Positions 35,683-44,422 of a stretch of 64,000 nt of DNA are shown here, in pieces (positions within the stretch are counted from its first letter, which is position 1; each line of letters starts with the position of its first letter). The notes below the pieces were generated by a model. It was not told where the DNA came from, made no database searches, and worked only from the letters and a program-made list of their open reading frames with translations. This stretch comes from CAYRDC01 sp964422925 (lineage in GTDB: Bacteria; Bacteroidota; Bacteroidia; Chitinophagales; S012-47), in contig CAYRDC010000001.1 of the NCBI GenBank assembly GCA_964422925.1, positions 124,001 to 188,000 of the forward strand, given 5' to 3'. Both the position numbers and the translations under genes were made by a program.

Positions 35683-37622
35683 TGAAACAAAGTTTGTAAG
35701 ACACCCTCATTTACCAAAACCGGATATTTCTCACGCAGATCCGCAATCCACATTTTTTCCAGGAAATCCTGGTAATCGCTGATGAAAAATCCCTTGGCCT
35801 CATCAAGCGATTTTGGCACAGGCTCCAGCTTTTGCCGGATCCACACCCGGTGATATTTCCACTCGCTGCCTTCCGGGTTTTCGATTAGGTCTGTCCAGCC
35901 TGTTTGGTCAAACCATGGGTCAATCAGTGATTCATCTCCCTTTTCATAATACCGGCTGGTTATATTAACCTGCGGATGGTCCGGATCCGCGTTGAGTTTT
36001 AACATGATGTCTTCGGGACTTTTGCGCTTGCTCCAGAGTTTTACCAGACGTCCTGCTTTTTTTGAATTCACCTGGCACACCCAGGCATCCACCCGGGGCC
36101 CCCACATGTGGTTTTCTTTGTGCTGGTTGTAAAATTCCTCCAGCCCGGAGGTGTCTTTCATGGCTTTCGACCAGACTTTTTCTTCGGTGAGTTTGAACAA
36201 CAACGTTCCATCCACATATTCCTGTTCCAGATACCTGAACTCCGGATACCGCTGGGTGAACGCGTATTCTTCCAGCTTCTGGGTGCTGAATTGCTCAAAG
36301 TGCTTTTTAACCATATTTTCAAAACTCCCGGAACGGATTTTCGATTGGTTTTCCCGGATATATTGCAGGAGATCACTGGCATGCCAGGCCTGACCGGCAA
36401 TCATAAGCACCACGGGGTCATCGTCAAGTTTTGATGGACGATGCCATTTGCCTTTGTAAATGCTGGAATCCAGGTAAGCTGCGCAAGCGGCCACGCGGCC
36501 GGGAAATTCCATATAGCTGTATTCTTTCCGATACGCGGCTAACAGTTGCTTTTCCGCCCGTTTGTACCGGTTGTCCCGTTTAATGCGTTTTTCCAGGTCT
36601 TCCTTCATTTCTTCATATGGCTTTACCGGATAGGCATGCAGGCGCTTTATAATGTGGAATCCGTACTGGGTCTGAACCGGAGCGGCAATGTCCCCGTCAT
36701 GTTGCAGTGAGAAGGCCGTCCGCTCAAAAATAGGAACCATGCGGCCTACGCCAAACCTGGGTAGTTTGCCGCCAATTCCTGCGGTGGACTTGTCATCAGA
36801 ATATTTTCTGGCCAGGTCTTCGAACGAAGCGCTATCCAACAGCGCTTTGTACAGGCTGTCGGCTTTTTCGCGCGCCTTTTCTATTTGTGCTTCAGTGACG
36901 TTTTTGGGTGTTTTGATCAAAATGTGGGCTACCTCAATTTCACCCCAAGCAGGCTTAACTTCATTCACTTTTACCAAATGATAACCCAGCTTGGTCCTGA
37001 CCGGCATGCTTACGGCACCCACCGGGGTGCTATAAGCGGCATCTTCAAAAGTCAGGAACGGAATCTGCAGGGCGGTGATGTAACCGATATGCCCCCCGTT
37101 TTCTTTGGCAGACGGATCTTCTGAAGCATCCCTGGCCACATCTTCAAATTTTTCCCCGCTCATAATCCGGTTGCGCAGGCTCATAATCTTGTTGTAGGCC
37201 CGCAATGTATCTTCTGGCGGAGCATCCGGTTTAAGTGAAACCATAATGTGACTCACATCCACATCTTTGGTTAACCGGTCATAGGTTTCCTTTGTCAGCT
37301 TGTCCAGTATTTCTTTATCAATGTATGACTGTAGCAGCTGGGCCCGGTAGATATTCAGTTCATTAATCACTCCGGGTAGGGTATCAATCCGGAGATCGCG
37401 GGCTTCCTTTACCTTAAGCTTGAAATTGATGTATAGCTCCAGGTAATCCCGTATATCCTGTTCGGTAGGGACGACATCTTTGGGATTGCTTTTGTTAAAC
37501 GTGTACATAAACTCGGAAACCCGAACCGAATCATTGCCATATGTGAATAAAACCGGATCGTCCTGGGCTATGACAGACTGGAACAGAACACCCAGGAATA
37601 CGGACAGCAGAATTTGCTTCAT
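35679..37622 (-). CDS. Parvulin-type peptidyl-prolyl isomerase, large periplasmic
   Basis: 647 residues from ATG 37622, which opens a classic signal peptide (MKQILLSVFLGVLFQSVIAQ); the longer frame upstream lacks one. Two adjacent rotamase domains are visible. The first, about 125-225, runs from VSHIMVSLKP to KLGYHLVKVNE. The second, about 230-335, runs from VAHILIKTPK to QYGFHIIKRL. A long C-terminal region with weak SurA-like features follows. It is the first gene of a four-gene cluster (PPIase, lipoprotein, SurA-like, MoxR). A TATCTTTA box about 24 nt before the ATG may be the promoter. Confidence 0.9.
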   Translation of the reverse strand: MKQILLSVFLGVLFQSVIAQDDPVLFTYGNDSVRVSEFMYTFNKSNPKDVVPTEQDIRDYLELYINFKLKVKEARDLRIDTLPGVINELNIYRAQLLQSYIDKEILDKLTKETYDRLTKDVDVSHIMVSLKPDAPPEDTLRAYNKIMSLRNRIMSGEKFEDVARDASEDPSAKENGGHIGYITALQIPFLTFEDAAYSTPVGAVSMPVRTKLGYHLVKVNEVKPAWGEIEVAHILIKTPKNVTEAQIEKAREKADSLYKALLDSASFEDLARKYSDDKSTAGIGGKLPRFGVGRMVPIFERTAFSLQHDGDIAAPVQTQYGFHIIKRLHAYPVKPYEEMKEDLEKRIKRDNRYKRAEKQLLAAYRKEYSYMEFPGRVAACAAYLDSSIYKGKWHRPSKLDDDPVVLMIAGQAWHASDLLQYIRENQSKIRSGSFENMVKKHFEQFSTQKLEEYAFTQRYPEFRYLEQEYVDGTLLFKLTEEKVWSKAMKDTSGLEEFYNQHKENHMWGPRVDAWVCQVNSKKAGRLVKLWSKRKSPEDIMLKLNADPDHPQVNITSRYYEKGDESLIDPWFDQTGWTDLIENPEGSEWKYHRVWIRQKLEPVPKSLDEAKGFFISDYQDFLEKMWIADLREKYPVLVNEGVLQTLFH

Positions 37623-37700
37623 GACGATAGATTTGACTGTTAGAACCAATAAAGATAAAGTACTGACAAAAACAGCATGCAAAAATAACTAAAATTAGGA

Positions 37701-37721
37701 TGTCCCTGGTATGAAGGGACA
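37701..37721 (-). terminator. Intrinsic terminator after the SpoIIE/STAS/RsbW module
   Basis: TGTCCCT (37701-37707) and AGGGACA (37715-37721) form a perfect 7-bp stem with a 7-nt loop. On the minus strand the hairpin is followed by a U-rich tract (CCTAATTTTAGTTATTTTTG). It lies 25 nt after the RsbW-like stop codon. Confidence 0.7.
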
Positions 37722-37746
37722 GGAGAGGAGTACAAGAGGTACGGTC

Positions 37747-38160
37747 TTATTGCAGGCGTTTTTCCATAGTGCAAACATGGCGGTCACCTGTACGGTGATA
37801 TCGTACTTCATCCATGATGGAATACATTAGTTTCAGCCCGAGACCGCCTTTTTGCTTATTGCGAATTATTTCATTGATATCCTTATCGCGCCAGGCTTCC
37901 GCATTAAAGTGGCTGTCACCCACATCAAATATTTCGACACTTAATTTATCCTCATTCAGGTTCACTTCCAACTGAAGCGGTCTCGTGGCATCACATTGGT
38001 TGCCGTGAATGATTGCATTGGCGCAGGCTTCGTCAACAGCCAGTATGATTTCATCCTTTATTCCCTGGGCAATTTCCAGCCCGGCCAGGACCGTATGGAG
38101 AAAGGAACGTATCTCAGCCAGCTTCTCCCTGGAACAAATCGTGCTGAATTTAGCTTTCAC
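37747..38160 (-). CDS. RsbW-like anti-sigma factor / serine kinase
   Basis: A 137-residue HATPase_c protein with a clear N box (DEACANAIIHGN) and a G2 box (KGGLGLKLMYSIMDEV). The G1 box reads DVGDSH rather than DxGxG. It probably binds a sigma factor or other target and phosphorylates the STAS protein encoded upstream. The start is GTG at 38158-38160, inside the end of the STAS gene (11-nt overlap), so the two are translationally coupled. No sigma factor gene is adjacent. Confidence 0.88.
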   Translation of the reverse strand: MKAKFSTICSREKLAEIRSFLHTVLAGLEIAQGIKDEIILAVDEACANAIIHGNQCDATRPLQLEVNLNEDKLSVEIFDVGDSHFNAEAWRDKDINEIIRNKQKGGLGLKLMYSIMDEVRYHRTGDRHVCTMEKRLQ

Positions 38161-38491
38161 TCAAAGCTTTTTTTGCCGTTTCGTAATCAGGCACTATGGA
38201 AATAACTTTTTCCAGGCCCAGGATCCGAAACACGTTAAAGACTTTTTCTTTCATATTGATAAACACGAACCGCCCGTTGCGCTCCCGCATTTCTTCAATA
38301 TAGGAAATGAAAACACCCAGCCCGGCAGATGAGATATAATCCAGCTCCTGGCAGTCAATAATGATTTTATAAAACCGGTCTGACAGGGCTTTTTGTATGA
38401 CGTGATCAAGATGAACGGCACTGTTGGCATCCAGTTCACCGATAACGGCTATTTTCAGTACCTCATCATTGATTTTGCTGACTATCTCCAT
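38150..38491 (-). CDS. STAS-domain anti-anti-sigma factor
   Basis: A 113-residue SpoIIAA/RsbV-like protein. The phosphorylation loop DYISSAGLGVF contains the serine that the RsbW-like kinase would modify. A SpoIIE phosphatase encoded 54 nt upstream would remove the phosphate. Full-length STAS fold with the typical initial strand (LKIAVIGELDANSAVHL). Together these three genes make a closed partner-switching module. Confidence 0.92.
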   Translation of the reverse strand: MEIVSKINDEVLKIAVIGELDANSAVHLDHVIQKALSDRFYKIIIDCQELDYISSAGLGVFISYIEEMRERNGRFVFINMKEKVFNVFRILGLEKVISIVPDYETAKKALSES

Positions 38492-38545
38492 GGTTAGGAT
38501 TTTGTTACGTACGGGTTATGGGGGGGTTATGGGCTGTTTTCCACA

Positions 38546-40588
38546 TTATCCGGGTTTGAGCACCAGCAGGGAAATATCGTCCATCGGGGCTTTGTCCCCG
38601 GTGAACTCTTCCACGCGGTTCATCAGTTTTTCTACAATCTCATTGGCTGGCAGCCGGGCATAATCGGTAAAGTATTGTTTCAACCGTTCGTACCCGAATT
38701 CCTCACCACTCCGGGCATGCCGGGCCTCTATCAGACCATCGGTAAACAGGCAAATGGCATCACCCGGGGCATAGTCCATCCGTTTTTCGCTTATGGTTTT
38801 TTCAAAGGTCCCATTGCGCAGTATGCCAAGTCCAAGGCCTTCATCTTCCAGATAACTCGCTTCTTTTTCTTTGTGACGGTAGTAAAGCACCGGGCAATGG
38901 CCACCCCGGCTGTAACGGATTTTTCGTTTTTCCAGGTCCACCTCCATATAGGTCACCGTGATGAACATGCCTTTGTCAAAACTGTTGCTTACCGCTGTGT
39001 TGGCCTTGACAATGAATTGTCTGGGACCGTCATGCTGCAACATAAGCGACTGGAATATGCCTTTCATCTTCGCTACATGAAACGCAGCGGCCGTGCCCTT
39101 GCCGGAAACATCCCCGATCAGCAGGCCTAGGCGGTGGTCATCGATCCGGTAGAAATCATAATAATCTCCCCCGACTTGTTCAGCCGCGAGGCTGTTGGCG
39201 GCCATGTCTACCCTGTCTTCAAAAGGGAAACTGCCTGGCAACAGGCGTTGCTGTACATGTTTCCCGATTTCCAGGTCCTCTTTCAGGCGTTCGGCCCGGA
39301 TGGCATCATTCAGCAAATCATTATTCAGCAGCGAAACCGAAGCATGCGCGATTAAGGATTCTGCCAGGTCGATTTCATATTCGTCAAATCCGGCCTGAAT
39401 TTTTTTCAAAAGGTACAGTTCGGCCCGGACCTGGTTCTTCACCCTAACCGGAAACACTACCATGCTCCGGAAATCCAGGTCGTGCTTTACCAGGTTTTGG
39501 TCCTTTTGAAAATCCTTCAAATACATGTAGCGGTTGCTGGCCTGCAGGGTATAGCCCGGCTTTGCGTAAATGCTCAGCCAGATACGCCAGATATCGTTTT
39601 CTTCAATCTCTTTCCTTAGAAGTATGCGCTCGGTTTTACGCTCTTCGCCCGGTGTTAAGAGCCATGCGGCATCTGCCCGTACATTTTCCAGCGTTGCCTG
39701 AAACAAGGTGCGCAGCACATGCTGGCTGTCCGCAGCAGATTCCGCTGACCGGCTGAGCCGCATAAAGCTGTCGAGCTCTCCGGCTTTTTTCTCGATTAAT
39801 GGTGCAATGGGCAGGTTGAACAGCAAAGCAAGAAATCCTGTCAGGGCATACGCCACCGGAAAGGAGATTATTAGCAATATGACCGGGTCATCAGGCAATG
39901 CCATGGCAAAACCGGCAGCCGGAGCGTTGTTCCACAGCTGGTACAGCAGCCCGAAATGAACCACGTTTAAGGCGCCCAGTAACAACAGCACCAGTATTTT
40001 GGAACGGAAGGAAATCAGTGCGATCCAATGCAACTGCACCGAAAACACGGCAAGCAGTGCCAGGGCGGGCACGGAAAATACATACCAAACGATTGCCGGC
40101 CAATGTCCAATCAACAAAGACAGAACCAGTCCGGTGCCGAACAAACCCACCGCTGCTTTCCACAGATAGGACAGCCATTTGCCCTGCCTTATGAACACCA
40201 GCCTCCGAAACAAGACAATAGCCAGTGAAAAATACAACAGTACCAGGAACAACCCGAATCCTTGAAGGATATACGCGAACATGCCGGGTCTTGCATCCAC
40301 AGCGGCAACTCCGGGAAGCAGCCCGGGCAGCAGGTTCACCCCCAGCACCGCCAGGCCGGCCAGCATCAGGTAACCGGTAAGCTCTTCGACATTGAAAAAC
40401 TCTATGTTATGCAGATGGCCGGCCAAGTACCAGGCCAGAACAAAGGCGGTGGTTCCTGTTAAAAAGGCTATTGCACCGGAAGCAGGTTCCGTGTATTGCC
40501 ACACCAGCCAGGCACTGGCAGCAAACATTGCCACTGCCAGCACCGGCAGGCCCGCCAGGCGCCCTATGGTTTTTGTCCTCCATTGCAT
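38546..40588 (-). CDS. Membrane-bound SpoIIE-type PP2C phosphatase with GAF domain
   Basis: 680 residues. The N-terminal 280 residues hold about eight hydrophobic helices. A GAF-like sensor follows (about 290-440, ALFQATLENVRADAAW, then DLAESLIAHASVSLLNND). The SpoIIE/PP2C domain is about 450-680 (QVGGDYYDFYRIDDHR, IGDVSGKGTAAAFHVA, and MDDISLLVL at the C-terminus), with the aspartates that bind the two metal ions. It probably senses a membrane or cytosolic signal and dephosphorylates the STAS protein. Divergent from rlmD with 38 nt between. Confidence 0.93.
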   Translation of the reverse strand: MQWRTKTIGRLAGLPVLAVAMFAASAWLVWQYTEPASGAIAFLTGTTAFVLAWYLAGHLHNIEFFNVEELTGYLMLAGLAVLGVNLLPGLLPGVAAVDARPGMFAYILQGFGLFLVLLYFSLAIVLFRRLVFIRQGKWLSYLWKAAVGLFGTGLVLSLLIGHWPAIVWYVFSVPALALLAVFSVQLHWIALISFRSKILVLLLLGALNVVHFGLLYQLWNNAPAAGFAMALPDDPVILLIISFPVAYALTGFLALLFNLPIAPLIEKKAGELDSFMRLSRSAESAADSQHVLRTLFQATLENVRADAAWLLTPGEERKTERILLRKEIEENDIWRIWLSIYAKPGYTLQASNRYMYLKDFQKDQNLVKHDLDFRSMVVFPVRVKNQVRAELYLLKKIQAGFDEYEIDLAESLIAHASVSLLNNDLLNDAIRAERLKEDLEIGKHVQQRLLPGSFPFEDRVDMAANSLAAEQVGGDYYDFYRIDDHRLGLLIGDVSGKGTAAAFHVAKMKGIFQSLMLQHDGPRQFIVKANTAVSNSFDKGMFITVTYMEVDLEKRKIRYSRGGHCPVLYYRHKEKEASYLEDEGLGLGILRNGTFEKTISEKRMDYAPGDAICLFTDGLIEARHARSGEEFGYERLKQYFTDYARLPANEIVEKLMNRVEEFTGDKAPMDDISLLVLKPG

Positions 40589-40626
40589 ATACCACTCCCC
40601 ACACGGGGCAATGTCTTGTCTAAGTT

Positions 40627-42093
40627 ATGGCGAATGACCATAAAATACTGGTTCTTAATATGCCTAACTTTGCACAGCAAAATCAACAACCCCTGGGAAG
40701 AAAGAAACGGATACTGCAACAACTGGCCATTGAAAAAGTGGTGGCCGGGGGCAGGGGCCTGGCCCGCCATCGCGGCAAAATTGTGTTTGTAGAGAGCACA
40801 TTACCCGGAGATGTGGTGGATGCGGTCATCCGCAAAAAAAAGCCGGATTACACGCTTGCCAGCCCGTATTTTTTCCATGAAAAATCCCCTCTCAGGGGTG
40901 TCGCATTTTGTGAACATTCCGGCCAATGCGGTGGATGCAAGTGGCAACATGTGGCCTATCGTGAACAGTTGCGGATAAAAGAAGAGATCGTCCGCGAGGC
41001 TTTTGAACGTACCGGAAAAATCACCGACCTGCCGCTAAAACCGGTTATTGGCGCCCCGGCTGACCGTCATTACCGGAATAAAATGGAATATACCTTTTCG
41101 GAAAGGGGTTGGTTGTCGAGGGAAGAAATCCTCTCCGGCAAGGAAATTTCAACCCGCCAGGCGCTTGGTCTGCATGTGCCCGGAGCCTACGACAAGGTGA
41201 TGAACATAAGCACTTGCTGGCTGCAGGATGATTTCGGAAACCGCATACGGAACGAAATCCGTGCCTTCACGATAGAGCAACAAATGTCGTTTTACAATCT
41301 CCGGGAGCGGAAGGGATGGCTGCGGCAGCTTGTGCTGCGCAATTCAACCCTCGGGGAATGGTTGGTCATAATCGTCATGGCTAATGACGAACCCAAAATG
41401 CGGGAAAACCTGCTATCTTTTATCCGCGACCGGTTCCCGGAAATAACTTCCCTGCAGTACGTTATCAATCCAAAACCCAACACTACCATCTACGACCTGC
41501 CGGTAGAATTATTTTATGGCAAGGACCATATCACCGAGCAAATTGGAAAATACCGTTTCCGCGTTGGGCCCAAATCCTTTTTCCAGGTAAACCCGGCCCA
41601 GGCGCGTGTACTGTACGACCTCGCCCTTGATTATGCCGGCCTCAAAGGCAATGAAACGGTCTACGACTTGTACAGCGGCACCGGAACCATTGCTATTTAC
41701 ATTTCTGAACATTGCGATAAACTCTACGCTATTGAAAGTGTGCCGGAGGCGGTGGCGGATGCCCGTGAAAATGCCCGTCTCAACGGAATAGACAAAATCC
41801 ATTTTCATTGCGGGGATATGAAAGATCTGCTGAAAGAGTTGATGGATTCCGGTGCTTCCGCAGCGGATGTCATAATAGCCGATCCGCCCCGGGCCGGCAT
41901 GCATCCGAAAGTAGTGGAACAAATCCTTGCTTCAGGCGCCCGCAAGGTGGTGTACATCAGCTGCAACCCGGTAACTCAGGCACGCGATATCCTCCGGCTG
42001 CAGAAAAAATACCGGCTCGAAATACTTCAACCGGTCGACATGTTTCCCCATACTTACCACATCGAAACCGTGACCCTGCTGGCGCGTGTTTAA
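40627..42093 (+). CDS. rlmD: 23S rRNA (uracil-5-)-methyltransferase RlmD/RumA-like
   Basis: A TrmA/RumA-family enzyme of up to 488 residues: TRAM domain, [4Fe-4S] cysteines in CEHSGQCGGCKWQHV, SAM-binding VYDLYSGTGTIAIY and catalytic SCNPVTQARD. It methylates a uridine in 23S rRNA (or possibly tRNA, since family members differ). The start is uncertain. ATG 40627 and ATG 40660 are in frame, but family homology begins at GRKKRILQQLAIEKV, and a TAACTTTG promoter-like box lies at 40665-40672, downstream of both. It converges with the patatin gene with 6 nt between. Confidence 0.93.
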   Translation: MANDHKILVLNMPNFAQQNQQPLGRKKRILQQLAIEKVVAGGRGLARHRGKIVFVESTLPGDVVDAVIRKKKPDYTLASPYFFHEKSPLRGVAFCEHSGQCGGCKWQHVAYREQLRIKEEIVREAFERTGKITDLPLKPVIGAPADRHYRNKMEYTFSERGWLSREEILSGKEISTRQALGLHVPGAYDKVMNISTCWLQDDFGNRIRNEIRAFTIEQQMSFYNLRERKGWLRQLVLRNSTLGEWLVIIVMANDEPKMRENLLSFIRDRFPEITSLQYVINPKPNTTIYDLPVELFYGKDHITEQIGKYRFRVGPKSFFQVNPAQARVLYDLALDYAGLKGNETVYDLYSGTGTIAIYISEHCDKLYAIESVPEAVADARENARLNGIDKIHFHCGDMKDLLKELMDSGASAADVIIADPPRAGMHPKVVEQILASGARKVVYISCNPVTQARDILRLQKKYRLEILQPVDMFPHTYHIETVTLLARV

Positions 42094-42099
42094 CCGGGG

Positions 42100-44352
42100 T
42101 TACTTACCCCCCAGCAATTGCTGCAATTTTTTCAGGGAGCGCTGGTTCAGCGGCAGGTCAATGGCCTGGAGGATATCCTGCTTTTCGCGGGTAGTAAGGT
42201 GCAGGCTCATGGAAGCAGTCTGGTCGGACTTGGTGGGTATATAGTTGAACTCAATGAATTCCAGTCGGCCGTTCAGCCAGCGACTGGCATATTGCGCCAG
42301 GTACAACTGGTTGTAATGCTGTATTTCTGTCCAGTTTTTGTACAGGTTTCCTACGGGGTTGAACAGCCTTTTGAAGATATTTTGCTTCTCCTCCAGTTTA
42401 TAATCCAGCATCTCCATGTTCACGGAATTTATATTGAGTATAATCACCCGGTTTACATGCTCATTGATCCAGTCGATAAAATTGAAAATGAAGCGCACCG
42501 AAGTTTCCAGGCCGAAATTATCGCGTATGCCTGCATCCATTATTTCCACCGGTGGATGAGTGGGCAGGAACACGTTGGGCAGGATATAGGGATAGGTAGC
42601 ATTCATGCGAAGAGCCGAGGTGAATCGCAGGTTATACGCATCCGCATCATGGAGCAGGGCGCCAAAATCAATCCCGTCTATCATATTAATGGAAGTATCC
42701 ACTATGCGTCCGGCCGGACAGGAAAGGTAAGATACCGGCTGCGGTGAGATATAAAGTTTCCGTTCATCCTGGATAATGGTAGGTGAAAGGATAAGCAGTG
42801 GAATCAGGGCCTGCTTTTCGGGACTCCGGTAGGCCGCCAATGGTTTGTCGAGCAAATGGCGGGTGTTTATATTGAATTGCTTTTCGAACATATAAGCCCG
42901 GTCTTTCCGGTAAGAATAGGGGCCATAGCGGAACCTGCGCCAGGGGTAAAACAAGTCGTTTACGGCAATGGTGAAGGTCACCGGATTCAGCAGGTCGCCC
43001 GAAATATCCGCAAGATATTGCCGGTCCCAGGGATCAAACGGCTCACCCTGCAGATTCCGGAGCCAGAGTTCCCGGTAATAGGCCATTCCGAGCATGCCTC
43101 CGCTGGCGCCAGTCATTAGTATGCTATGGCGGAACAGGTTTCCCCGGGTAAGGCTGTCAGCTTTGCGTAACACCTGCATCGTCCAGAGGGAGGCCCGCAA
43201 CCCGCCACCGCTAGCGTTCAGGAACACCATATCGGGCTTATACCCGGGCAATTGCCCGCGGGTGCATTTACGGTACCAGTTTTCCAAAATACGAAGTGTA
43301 TACATCCGGTCATGAGTCATGATGGAGTCGGTGTTTAGTTTAAACAAGGTCTCCGTGCTGTATTCCGGTTTTTGCGCGCCATAATCAAGTCCGTAAGCCG
43401 GATTGCGATAATTAATCAATCCGTATTTCAGCAAAAGGCTGAATACAATGGCCAGTATTATGAACATGGTAGTGCGCCACCCGGCTGTCCAGTAGCTAAA
43501 TGCGCCAATGAGCATCATCAGGCTGGAAAAAAGCACCAGCAGGCTGGCACCGGCCGGGATAATAAACAAGGGATTATCGATGAAATACCCCAGCAAGACC
43601 AAGAAGCCAAGGGCCAGCAATTCCACAAACAGGGCATTGTTATGGTGTTGGCGGAATACTGCCAGCAGGTCGCGCTCGTCATAATGTTCAACGCCACGCA
43701 CCGGACGGAGTCTGAAATGGCGGGAAATAAAATGATCGACCCGCCAGACACGGGAACGTTTCTGGACCTTTTCCCAGCGCAGCTCCGGAGCCCGTTCAAT
43801 GCCCACCGAGGCAGGGCTTCCCTTTCGGAATGATTTACCGACTACCTTGAAAATATTTTTATTCGTACTGAAAAAGTAAGTCGCTGCCAGACCGATCATT
43901 AATAGAGTTCCCGCCAAAAGCGCCATGATATTCAGCACCGTGGAACCGCTTTCTGCGAATTCGGACCGTGCCTGAAACCGTACAATCAGCAGGATATAAG
44001 TTATGCTAAAAGTGAGGGGCAGAATGGAATTATTGATTCCATAGGCCAGGAAGGGAGACCTCAGGGAAGCCAGGAAAGGAAAGCGGAAACTGTTGAGAAT
44101 ATAGCTGGTGACCTGGAAAGTCATGATAAAGACCCCGAGGGCAAGCCCTATCATAAAAAAGCTTACCATTCCTACCCTACCGAGATATTCCGGGTCAAGG
44201 AAGAGGTAATGAAGCCCGAAGACGCCCCCCAGATTCCGGGTAATGATGGCAAAGAGGCTCAGCCAGAGAAACAGCAAAAACAGGTGCTTCTTAAAATGAA
44301 GGAGCAACAGGCGTACCGGAAAGGAATAATATAATCGGCCAAACCATTTCAT
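42100..44352 (-). CDS. Patatin-like phospholipase with membrane N-terminus
   Basis: 750 residues. Several transmembrane helices occupy about residues 1-165 and 220-310. The C-terminal half is a patatin domain: oxyanion loop NASGGGLRASLW, nucleophile motif TGASGGMLG and catalytic aspartate in IMDAGIRDNFG. The expected Ser-Asp dyad is present, so lipid acyl hydrolase activity is likely, at the inner-membrane face opposite or next to the helices. Many Bacteroidota carry this arrangement; the substrate is unknown. Confidence 0.88.
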   Translation of the reverse strand: MKWFGRLYYSFPVRLLLLHFKKHLFLLFLWLSLFAIITRNLGGVFGLHYLFLDPEYLGRVGMVSFFMIGLALGVFIMTFQVTSYILNSFRFPFLASLRSPFLAYGINNSILPLTFSITYILLIVRFQARSEFAESGSTVLNIMALLAGTLLMIGLAATYFFSTNKNIFKVVGKSFRKGSPASVGIERAPELRWEKVQKRSRVWRVDHFISRHFRLRPVRGVEHYDERDLLAVFRQHHNNALFVELLALGFLVLLGYFIDNPLFIIPAGASLLVLFSSLMMLIGAFSYWTAGWRTTMFIILAIVFSLLLKYGLINYRNPAYGLDYGAQKPEYSTETLFKLNTDSIMTHDRMYTLRILENWYRKCTRGQLPGYKPDMVFLNASGGGLRASLWTMQVLRKADSLTRGNLFRHSILMTGASGGMLGMAYYRELWLRNLQGEPFDPWDRQYLADISGDLLNPVTFTIAVNDLFYPWRRFRYGPYSYRKDRAYMFEKQFNINTRHLLDKPLAAYRSPEKQALIPLLILSPTIIQDERKLYISPQPVSYLSCPAGRIVDTSINMIDGIDFGALLHDADAYNLRFTSALRMNATYPYILPNVFLPTHPPVEIMDAGIRDNFGLETSVRFIFNFIDWINEHVNRVIILNINSVNMEMLDYKLEEKQNIFKRLFNPVGNLYKNWTEIQHYNQLYLAQYASRWLNGRLEFIEFNYIPTKSDQTASMSLHLTTREKQDILQAIDLPLNQRSLKKLQQLLGGK

Positions 44353-44422
44353 GCCGGAATTTAAATTACCAACAAAATTCCGAAAGTGCGCATTCCACGG
44401 GGCTTTGGAATACCGTCAGGGG

